DNA from: Pseudomonadota bacterium | Lineage (GTDB): Bacteria > Pseudomonadota > Alphaproteobacteria > Rhizobiales > Xanthobacteraceae | Length of the DNA: 5,084 nucleotides | Assembly (NCBI GenBank): GCA_023392205.1 | Contig: JAEVZN010000006.1 | Location: 1 to 5,084 of the forward strand | Reading direction: 5' to 3' | Part shown: positions 1 through 5,084 of the stretch, piece after piece | Layout: the number at the start of each line of letters is the position of its first letter | Numbering within the stretch: the first letter of the stretch is position 1 | Notes under the pieces: generated by a model | Databases searched by the model: none | Told to the model about the DNA's origin: nothing | Seen by the model: only the letters and a program-made list of their open reading frames with translations | Made by a program: the position numbers and the translations under genes

Positions 1-85
1 CCTTCGCCGGCATGACCCGGATCAGGTTCAAAGGGTTACCGCAACCTGCGGAATCTCAGCCCCATTCGGGACTCCCCTCGGAACA
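1..85 (-). ncRNA. TPP riboswitch (THI element), target gene off the left edge
   Basis: Read on the minus strand, this stretch has the conserved core of the thiamine pyrophosphate aptamer in the right order. The CTGAGA box is at 59-54, an optional P3a hairpin (CCGCA-ggt-TGCGG) at 51-39, the GAACCTGATC box at 29-20, and ATGCCGGCGAAGG at 13-1. The 5' strand of P1 should lie near 84-80. The 3' strand of P1 is probably cut by the window edge, so the element may extend a few bases further left. TPP aptamers of this class sense thiamine pyrophosphate and switch off thiamine biosynthesis or uptake genes, in proteobacteria usually by hiding the ribosome binding site or by termination. The expression platform and regulated gene (for example thiC or a thiamine/HMP transporter) are outside the window, so neither mechanism nor target can be stated. 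Confidence 0.95.
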
Positions 86-90
86 CCTCC

Positions 91-118
91 AATGTAAGCG
101 TGTTCGGGCGCATGTCAA
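91..118 (-). promoter_or_regulatory. Sigma-70-type promoter driving the TPP riboswitch transcript
   Basis: On the minus strand a perfect -35 hexamer TTGACA (118-113) is followed by a 16-base spacer and a -10-like TACATT (96-91; 4 of 6 matches to TATAAT). Transcription would begin about 6-7 bases downstream, near 84-85. That is exactly where the 5' strand of the aptamer P1 helix begins, so the transcript would have essentially no leader before the riboswitch. The agreement between predicted start and aptamer boundary is independent support for the call. Confidence 0.7.
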
Positions 119-132
119 CGCGGCACCGCGTC

Positions 133-161
133 TTGTCGCCCCGCCCGTCCGGGCTCATAAG
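133..161 (+). promoter_or_regulatory. Candidate promoter of the sulfatase / Bug-protein unit
   Basis: TTGTCG (133-138) and CATAAG (156-161) are separated by 17 bases. Each matches four of six positions of the sigma-70 -35 and -10 consensus. A start near 168 would leave a leader of about 34 bases containing the GGAG at 188-191 before the GTG start at 202. It stands back-to-back with the riboswitch promoter. Both hexamers are imperfect and the surrounding DNA is GC-rich, so this is a candidate only. Confidence 0.4.
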
Positions 162-201
162 AGCGAGATCGCAGAACGGACCAGAATGGAGATCGCCACG
201 C

Positions 202-1848
202 GTGACCCGACACGTCAGGAACATCCTGTTCATCATGTGCGACCAGTTGCGCTTCGACTATCTGTCCTGCGCCGGCCATCCCACGCTGCAAACGCCGAAT
301 ATCGATGCGCTGGCCGCACGCGGAACGCGCTTCACGCGGGCCTATGTGCAGTCGCCGGTTTGCGGCGCCTCCCGCATGAGCTTCTATACCGGCCGCTACG
401 TCTCGTCGCACGGCGCCGCCTGGAACGGCTTTCCGCTGAAGGTCGGCGAGATGACCATGGGCGATTATCTGCGCCCGCTCGGGCTCGACACCGTGCTGGT
501 CGGCAAGACGCATATGCAGGCCGATACCGAGGGCATGGAGCGGCTCGGCATCGATCCGCAATCGATCATCGGCGTGCGCGTCTCCGAATGCGGCTTCGAT
601 CCGTATGAGCGTGACGACGGCCTGCATGGCGTCGGTCCCGACGGCCGCTATGAGCCCCGCAATCCGCGCTACAACGAATGGCTCAACGACAAGGGTTATA
701 CGGGCGACAATCCCTGGCACGATTATGCCAATGCGGCCGACGGCGAAGGCAATGCGCTCGCCTCCGGCTGGGCCATGCGTCATGCGCGCAAGCCTGCCCG
801 CGTCGCCGAGGAGGATTCCGAGACGCCGTACATGACGCGACGCGCGATGGATTACATGGCCGAGGCCGGCGAGCGGCCGTGGTGCCTGCATCTGTCCTAT
901 ATCAAGCCGCACTGGCCCTATATTGCGCCCGCGCCCTATAATGACATGTACGGACCGGATGACGTGATCCCGGCGGTGAGAAGCGAAGCTGAACGCGCTA
1001 ATCCGCATCCGGTTTATCGCGAATTCATGAACCACCTCGTTGGACGCAATTTCTCGCGCGACGACGTGCGGCGTGAGGTGATCCCGGTCTATATGGGACT
1101 GATCAAGCAGATCGACGATCAATTGGGCGTTTTGTTTGCCTTCATGCGCGAGCGCGGATTGATGGACAATACGCTGATCGTGTTCACCTCCGATCACGGC
1201 GATTACCTCGGCGATCACTGGCTGGGCGAGAAGGATCTGTTTCACGAGCCGTCGGCGAAAATTCCGCTGATCGTCTGCGATCCCTCACCCGAGGCGGAGG
1301 CCGCGCGCGGCAGTGTCTGCGATGCGCTGGTGGAATCGATCGATCTTCTGCCGACGTTTCTGGATTGCCTTGGCTCGGATGCGCACGCCCAGTCGCACCG
1401 GCTGGAAGGCCGCTCGCTCCTGCCCTGGCTCCGCGGCGAGACCCCCGGAGGGTGGCGCGAGGTCGCGTTCAGCGAATACGATTATTCGATGCTGCCGGCA
1501 TCGGCAAAGCTCGGCCTTGTCCCCCGCGATGCGCGGCTCTTTATGGTCACGGATGCCCGCTGGAAATACATGCACGCGATCGGGTTCCGGCCGATGCTGT
1601 TCGACATGCTGTCGGATCCCGAGGAGTTCCGCGACCTTGGTGCCGATCCCACCTATGCAGCCGAACGCGAGCGCCTTGCTGCAGCGTTGGCGGAATGGGG
1701 GCTGCGCATGTCGCAGCGCACCACGATCTCCGAACAGCAAATCCTGCAGGCGCGCGGCAAGTCGCAACGCAAGGGTATCCTGATCGGTGTCTGGGACGAA
1801 ACCGACATTCCCGAGGATTTATGGAAGGCCTATCGCGGCGACGCGTGA
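202..1848 (+). CDS. Type-I sulfatase / phosphonate monoester hydrolase-like enzyme
   Basis: A 548-residue member of the alkaline phosphatase superfamily that should hydrolyse a sulfate, phosphate or phosphonate ester. Visible landmarks, numbered from the GTG start, are the N-terminal strand and metal-binding Asp in NILFIMCDQLR (D14), TPNIDALAARG, and the formylglycine motif C-G-A-S-R (C54 to R58) followed by YTGR. Further on are K102/H104 in VGKTH, the substrate-side KPHWPY (H237), the second metal pair in FTSDHGDYLGDH (D331, H332), and GEK (K344). The C-terminal MLFDMLSDPEEFRDLG is typical of sulfatases. The KPHWPY and MGLIKQIDD stretches recall phosphonate monoester hydrolases, and the length is near theirs and that of choline sulfatases. 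There is no signal peptide, so the enzyme is probably cytoplasmic. GTG at 202 is chosen because GGAG (188-191) sits 10 bases upstream. The in-frame ATG at 100 lacks a Shine-Dalgarno site and adds 34 Arg-rich, sulfatase-unlike residues. ATG at 235 would delete the first core strand. The substrate is unknown. The motif has Ala where most sulfatases have Pro. Confidence 0.9.
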   Translation: MTRHVRNILFIMCDQLRFDYLSCAGHPTLQTPNIDALAARGTRFTRAYVQSPVCGASRMSFYTGRYVSSHGAAWNGFPLKVGEMTMGDYLRPLGLDTVLVGKTHMQADTEGMERLGIDPQSIIGVRVSECGFDPYERDDGLHGVGPDGRYEPRNPRYNEWLNDKGYTGDNPWHDYANAADGEGNALASGWAMRHARKPARVAEEDSETPYMTRRAMDYMAEAGERPWCLHLSYIKPHWPYIAPAPYNDMYGPDDVIPAVRSEAERANPHPVYREFMNHLVGRNFSRDDVRREVIPVYMGLIKQIDDQLGVLFAFMRERGLMDNTLIVFTSDHGDYLGDHWLGEKDLFHEPSAKIPLIVCDPSPEAEAARGSVCDALVESIDLLPTFLDCLGSDAHAQSHRLEGRSLLPWLRGETPGGWREVAFSEYDYSMLPASAKLGLVPRDARLFMVTDARWKYMHAIGFRPMLFDMLSDPEEFRDLGADPTYAAERERLAAALAEWGLRMSQRTTISEQQILQARGKSQRKGILIGVWDETDIPEDLWKAYRGDA

Positions 1849-1908
1849 TTCATCTGCGGTGACGCGATAGAATTCCGGCAAGATAGAAGAACGATCCGGG
1901 AGGAAAAG

Positions 1909-2886
1909 ATGCTCGACCGCAGATCCATCCTGTCCGTGGCCATGGCCGCGGCGGTGACGGCAGCACTCGCAATGCCGGCCTCGGCGCAGCTCGGTGAGCA
2001 GCCGATCCGCATCGTCTTTCCATTCGCGGCTGGCGGGTCCGGCGATGCCCTGACGCGGCTGATCGCCGACAAGATGCGCGTCGAACTTGACCGCCCGGTG
2101 ATCGTCGAAAACCGTACCGGTGCCGGCGGCCGGATCGGCGTGCAAGCCGTCAAGAACGCGGCGCCTGACGGCTCGACGCTTTTGCTGGTGCCGATCGCGC
2201 CGGTCGCGGTCTATCAGCATGTCTATAAATCCCTGGAATACGATCCCTTCACGGACCTCGCCCCACTGGCGCAGGTGGGGACATTCGATTTCGGCATTGC
2301 CGTGGGTGCGGATGTGCCGGCGAAATCCCTCAAGGAATTGGTGGACTGGGCCAAGGCCAATCCGGGCAAGGCGAATTACGGGACGCCAGCCGCCGGAACG
2401 CTGCCGCATTTCCTCGCCGCTTTGTTCGGCGAGAAAGCCGGGATAGATATGCGGCACGTCACCTATAAGGGGTCTGCCGCTGCTCTGACCGATCTGATCG
2501 GCGGACAGATCCCCATTGTGGTCACGACCACGTCCGACCTTCTGCCGATGCACAAGGCCGGGAAGCTGCGTGTGCTGGCGACATCGGATGCGAAGCGGTC
2601 GGACTTCCTTCCCGACGTGCCGACCCTGAAAGAAGCCGGTTTCGATCTGGAAGCCACCGGCTGGTACGCAATGTTCGCGCCGGCCAAGACACCGCCCGAG
2701 ATTGTCGGCCGGCTCAACAAGGCGATTGTCAACGCAGTGAAATCGCCCGACGTGCGCGAGCGCATGCTCGGCTTCGCTTTGATCCCGACCGGGACGTCAT
2801 CGGCCGAGCTTGCGGAGATCATGAAGCGGGATTCCGCGTTCTGGGCACCTGCCGTAAAGGCTTCGAAGTTCACGCCGGACAAATAA
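1909..2886 (+). CDS. Bug/TctC-family periplasmic tripartite tricarboxylate-type solute-binding protein
   Basis: A 325-residue exported binding protein, the usual length for the Bug family. A positively charged start (DRR), a hydrophobic stretch (7-22) and PASA-Q give a signal peptide with likely cleavage after A26; the RRSIL context is only a weak hint of Tat export. Family hallmarks follow in order: VFPFAAGGSGDALTR (36-50), IVENRTGAGGRIG (65-77), AAPDGSTLLL (84-93), YDPFTDLAPL (111-120), YGTPAAGTLPHF (158-169), the YKG-containing VTYKGSAAALTDLIGGQ (184-200), and LPDVPTLKEAGF (234-245). Members bind small organic acids and related solutes in the periplasm, sometimes for a TctAB-type permease and often as orphans. 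No permease gene is visible here. A strong GGGAGGA (1898-1904) sits just before the ATG. The gene begins 60 bases after the sulfatase stop with no terminator between, so co-transcription is likely and its ligand may be related to the hydrolase substrate or product. The specificity cannot be read from sequence. Confidence 0.93.
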   Translation: MLDRRSILSVAMAAAVTAALAMPASAQLGEQPIRIVFPFAAGGSGDALTRLIADKMRVELDRPVIVENRTGAGGRIGVQAVKNAAPDGSTLLLVPIAPVAVYQHVYKSLEYDPFTDLAPLAQVGTFDFGIAVGADVPAKSLKELVDWAKANPGKANYGTPAAGTLPHFLAALFGEKAGIDMRHVTYKGSAAALTDLIGGQIPIVVTTTSDLLPMHKAGKLRVLATSDAKRSDFLPDVPTLKEAGFDLEATGWYAMFAPAKTPPEIVGRLNKAIVNAVKSPDVRERMLGFALIPTGTSSAELAEIMKRDSAFWAPAVKASKFTPDK

Positions 2887-2914
2887 AAAAGCCGCCCGTG
2901 CACGGGCGGCTTTT
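2887..2914. terminator. Bidirectional intrinsic terminator between convergent genes
   Basis: A perfect 20-base palindrome (2891-2910) can fold as an 8-bp G/C stem, GCCGCCCG with CGGGCGGC, closed by a TGCA loop. AAAA on the left and TTTT on the right extend the stem by four A-T pairs. It lies directly after the stop codon of the Bug protein and 26 bases beyond the stop of the L,D-transpeptidase. Read from the minus strand, the hairpin is followed by a long U tract (TTTTTTATTT). Read from the plus strand, the tract is only TTTTCTGT. The terminator is therefore probably stronger for the minus-strand gene. The minus-strand U tract falls on the last codons of the Bug gene. Confidence 0.88.
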
Positions 2915-2936
2915 CTGTCGTTGTCGAAGGAAAGAC

Positions 2937-3683
2937 CTAGCGTTCGATCCGCCGTGCGGACGAGACGTCGCGCGCCATGCGATCTTGATAGAAGCTGACC
3001 GCTGCTGAGTCATCGCCGCGACGCTGTGCCACGTTCGGCGCACCGCGCCGGCTGTCCGGAAGGACCACGACCTTGGCGCCGAGCGACACGCGCTCATAAA
3101 GGTCTTTCACATCCTCGTTCAGCATGCGGATGCAGCCGGAGGAAACGCGGCCGCCGATGGTCGACGGTGCATTGGTGCCGTGGATGCGGTAGATGGAATT
3201 GCCGAGATACAGCGCGCGGGCGCCCAACGGATTGCTGGGGCCACCGGCCATGAAGCGCGGCAGGTAGGGCTGCCGGGCGACCATTTCCGCCGGCGGACGC
3301 CAGTCCGGCCATTCCGCCTTGCGGGCGACACGCTGCGTGCCCGACCAGCGGAAGCCGTCGCGGCCGACCCCGATGCCGTAGCGCATGGCGCGGTTATTGC
3401 CGAGCACGTAATAGAGATAGGTGTTCGGCGTATCGACGATGATCGTGCCCGGCGCCTCGCGGGTCGGATAGGACACGATCTGACGTCGCAGGTGAGGAGA
3501 CATCTCGTCCCGCCCGGCTGGCAGCGCCTCTTCGGCCTGCGGCATCGCGGGCGCGAAGATCGAATTCTGATAAGCCCGGCCGGGATCGGAATAGGCATAG
3601 GTCTGAGCTGCGGCCGGTCCGGCCGGAAGAGCGAGCGCAAAGGAAAGCGCGCCCGCGGCAAGCACAGGCTTGAAGGTCGTCAT
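2937..3683 (-). CDS. Exported L,D-transpeptidase, YkuD domain
   Basis: A 248-residue secreted enzyme of the YkuD family. These enzymes form 3-3 cross-links in peptidoglycan, attach outer-membrane proteins to it, or trim it. A signal peptide spans the start, with a hydrophobic stretch 6-20 and PAAA-Q giving probable cleavage after A26. A short Ala/Pro/Tyr-rich linker follows, then the catalytic domain at about 78-209: GTIIVDTPNTYLYYVLG (79-95), YGIGVGRDGFRWSGT (102-116), PSNPLGARALYLG (149-161), RIHGT (H168) and the nucleophile motif SSGCIRM (C184, R186). His, the Ser-x-Gly-Cys spacing and Arg are all present, so the enzyme should be active. The C-terminal tail (about 210-248) is Arg-rich and lies outside the domain. 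ATG at 3683 is chosen because AAGGGA (3695-3690) is 6 bases upstream and the signal peptide begins there. The open frame runs 91 codons further upstream but that part has no protein-like character. The gene is monocistronic and convergent with the Bug gene. Which envelope role it has is unknown. Confidence 0.94.
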   Translation of the reverse strand: MTTFKPVLAAGALSFALALPAGPAAAQTYAYSDPGRAYQNSIFAPAMPQAEEALPAGRDEMSPHLRRQIVSYPTREAPGTIIVDTPNTYLYYVLGNNRAMRYGIGVGRDGFRWSGTQRVARKAEWPDWRPPAEMVARQPYLPRFMAGGPSNPLGARALYLGNSIYRIHGTNAPSTIGGRVSSGCIRMLNEDVKDLYERVSLGAKVVVLPDSRRGAPNVAQRRGDDSAAVSFYQDRMARDVSSARRIER

Positions 3684-4091
3684 GGCATGTCCCTTGGTCG
3701 AATGGCCCCTGCGGACAGGGTATTTGCGGATCGGTCCCTCGTGACCGCTTCGACAAATCAAGTGCGAAAGAGCCAATCGGTTCCTGCAATCTGTTTCGGT
3801 CTGTCCCGTCTGCGCCCGGGACAAGACGTAGCAGGTGCGCGTTTCGGCCCGCTTAGGGGGAACGGTAAAATTGTGCAGGACCGCATTTTTCGCGTTCTGC
3901 GCGTCTCGATAGCCCCTGCACCTGAGGCGCAGGGCCGGTGGCGTAACGCCGCCCAACCTTTATACTGATACCGGCGCAGATCTGTGCTTGCGGGACGGTG
4001 TCAGGCATCGTTCCATGGGATCACGTCGGCAGTTTCCGGGGCGAAGATTCCGGATCTGTACGCGCTTTCACGAGGGAAGAAGGAAAACGAG
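3684..4091. other. Divergent intergenic region, no supported gene
   Basis: These 408 bases separate two divergently transcribed genes and must hold their promoters and leaders. I see no convincing small gene. Visible items are ribosome binding sites at each end (AAGGGA at 3695-3690 on the minus strand, AGGA at 4081-4084 on the plus strand) and an isolated good -10-like TATACT at 3961-3966 on the plus strand, without a recognisable -35. There are three modest hairpins. CCCTG/CAGGG has a 4-base loop (3707-3720) and lies just upstream of the transpeptidase ribosome binding site. TGTCCCG/CGGGACA has an 8-base loop (3802-3823). CCCTGC/GCAGGG has a 9-base loop (3914-3934). None is followed by a U tract. 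I could not find a consensus promoter for the transpeptidase. Confidence 0.6.
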
Positions 4092-5075
4092 ATGCTCCGC
4101 CGCCTAGCAATATTGGGTATCGCGCTCGGGACGGTCGCGACCTCCGCGGCTGCCTTTGCGCAGACAATTCCGACCATCCGGGTCGGCTGGACCATTCCGG
4201 CCGAAGAAGCCAAATACTGGATGATGAAGCGGCCCGACAAATTCCCCAATCTGGGCAAGACCTACAAGATCGAATGGTCGCAATTCCAGGGCACGTCGCC
4301 GATGTCGGCGGCGATGCAGGCTGGTGCGCTCGATTGCGCGACGCAGGGCGTGCTGCCGATCGCGCAGGGCATGTCCACCGGCAATCTCGATATCTACGTG
4401 ATTGCCCAGCATGTCGGCGAACGGCCGGGAAGCTTCTCGCTTTACTGGGCGGTCAAGGAAGACAGCCCGATCAAGTCGCCCGCCGACCTGAAGGGCAAGA
4501 CCGTCGGCATCAGCATCATTGGCGGCGGCACGCATGCGCCGTTCAACATGATGCTGCGCAAGCATGGCCTCGATCCCGACAAGGACATCAAACTGGTCGA
4601 AGTCGGCTTCGCCCTGTCGGAAGATGCGTTGCGCTCGGGCCGTGTCGATGCGGTGAACATGGTGCAGCCCTTCGCGGCCCGCGCCGAAGCCAAGGGCGGC
4701 GTGCGCAAGCTGTTCGCGCTTGAAGAGGCGCTGCCGAACATCGTGCATATCGTCGAAGCCTGCCGGAAGGATTTCGTGGACAAGAATCCGGAACTGGTCT
4801 CGCAATATGTGAAGGACATCACGCTCGGCATGAAGATGGCGCTGGAGAACCGGGCCGAGACCATCCAGGTCGTGCATGAAGTGATGAAGGCGCCGGTCGC
4901 GGCTTTGGAAACCTATCTGCTCAAGGCGAACGACTTTGCGCGTGAGCCGGGTGCGGCGCCGAATTTCGAAGGCATCCAGGCGATGTTCGACGTTTATACC
5001 GAGAACAAGACGATCCCGAAGAAGCTCGATGCGACCACACTGAAGCATCCGAAGATCGTCGCGCCGATGCAGTAA
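4092..5075 (+). CDS. ABC transporter substrate-binding protein, SsuA/TauA/NMT1-like class
   Basis: A 327-residue exported binding protein, a usual length for this class. The signal peptide has Arg-Arg at 3-4, a hydrophobic core 5-22 and AFA-Q, giving likely cleavage after A23. The mature protein opens with TIRVGWTIPAEEAKYWMMK (28-46). It then shows QFQGTSPMSAAMQAGALDCA (64-83), where the binding-lobe loop and the Asp-containing segment are expected. SPADLKGKTVGI (129-140) is the common hinge-side motif of the class, followed by GGGTHAPFNMMLRKHGL (144-160), LVEVGFALSEDALRSGRVDAV (168-188) and QPF (192-194). Relatives deliver sulfonates, taurine, nitrate/bicarbonate or thiamine-pyrimidine precursors to an inner-membrane ABC permease. 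The ligand here is unknown. ATG at 4092 is chosen because AGGA (4081-4084) lies 7 bases upstream and the signal peptide begins there; an in-frame GTG at 3984 adds 36 residues without signal character. The stop is 9 bases from the right edge, so permease and ATPase genes could follow outside the window. Confidence 0.92.
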   Translation: MLRRLAILGIALGTVATSAAAFAQTIPTIRVGWTIPAEEAKYWMMKRPDKFPNLGKTYKIEWSQFQGTSPMSAAMQAGALDCATQGVLPIAQGMSTGNLDIYVIAQHVGERPGSFSLYWAVKEDSPIKSPADLKGKTVGISIIGGGTHAPFNMMLRKHGLDPDKDIKLVEVGFALSEDALRSGRVDAVNMVQPFAARAEAKGGVRKLFALEEALPNIVHIVEACRKDFVDKNPELVSQYVKDITLGMKMALENRAETIQVVHEVMKAPVAALETYLLKANDFAREPGAAPNFEGIQAMFDVYTENKTIPKKLDATTLKHPKIVAPMQ

Positions 5076-5084
5076 CCGGTATCG

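Noticed and set aside
100..201. N-terminal extension of the sulfatase from ATG at 100
   Set aside because: There is no ribosome binding site before it, the 34 extra residues are Arg/Pro-rich with no signal peptide, and it would place the start upstream of the candidate promoter at 133-161.
115..1245. Long minus-strand open frame (376 codons) antisense to the sulfatase
   Set aside because: It is a mirror of a GC-rich coding frame. The translation is His/Arg/Ile-rich without domain character, while the plus-strand frame carries all sulfatase motifs.
3802..3823. TGTCCCG/CGGGACA inverted repeat as a terminator
   Set aside because: No U tract follows on either strand and no gene ends nearby. It could at most be an operator or a leader structure.
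3684..3956. 91-codon N-terminal extension of the L,D-transpeptidase
   Set aside because: It would bury the signal peptide inside the protein, while a good AAGGGA site precedes the internal ATG. The extension itself has no protein-like features.
3180..3968. Plus-strand open frame opposite the transpeptidase (262 codons)
   Set aside because: It is antisense to a gene with intact catalytic motifs, and I recognise no family or signal in its translation.
4010..4022. Near-palindrome around TTCCATGGGAT as an operator
   Set aside because: It is short and common by chance in such DNA, and it is not placed over a recognisable promoter.
4104..5048. Minus-strand open frame (314 codons) antisense to the ABC binding protein
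   Set aside because: It is a shadow of the plus-strand gene; the translation is low in recognisable motifs and rich in Arg and His.

Overview
The window is GC-rich and gene-dense. It looks like a chromosomal segment of an alphaproteobacterium, most likely of the Rhizobiales/Bradyrhizobium type. Three things point there: the codon bias towards G/C third positions, the number of secreted solute-binding proteins, and the style of the L,D-transpeptidase. This assignment is inference from composition and protein character, not from a marker gene. I see no mobile element, tRNA, rRNA or CRISPR array.

Layout from left to right. (1) Positions 1 to about 85 hold a thiamine pyrophosphate (TPP) riboswitch on the minus strand. 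Its own promoter lies directly behind it (91-118), and its target gene lies off the left edge. (2) Back-to-back with that promoter is a plausible plus-strand promoter (133-161). It is followed by a two-gene plus-strand unit: a cytoplasmic type-I sulfatase / phosphonate-monoesterase-like hydrolase (202-1848) and, 60 bases on, a periplasmic Bug/TctC-type solute-binding protein (1909-2886). (3) A perfect palindrome with A/T flanks (2887-2914) is a shared terminator between this unit and the convergent gene. (4) An exported L,D-transpeptidase of the YkuD family is on the minus strand (2937-3683). (5) A 408-base divergent intergenic region (3684-4091) has no gene that I can support. (6) An exported ABC-transporter substrate-binding protein of the SsuA/TauA/NMT1-like class (4092-5075) runs almost to the right edge. 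Its permease and ATPase, if adjacent, lie beyond the window.

How the genes fit together. The hydrolase plus Bug-protein pair reads as a small scavenging unit: the binding protein captures a solute in the periplasm, and the hydrolase would cleave a sulfate, phosphate or phosphonate ester in the cytoplasm. No membrane component of a tripartite tricarboxylate transporter is present, so the Bug protein is an orphan here. The second binding protein belongs to a class that often handles sulfonates, taurine, nitrate or thiamine precursors, but its substrate cannot be read from sequence. The L,D-transpeptidase is a cell-envelope gene with no evident link to the neighbours. Nothing in the window amounts to a clearly new system. 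The points most worth checking are the sulfatase with Ala in place of Pro in its formylglycine motif, its pairing with an orphan Bug protein, and the compact divergent promoter arrangement at the riboswitch.
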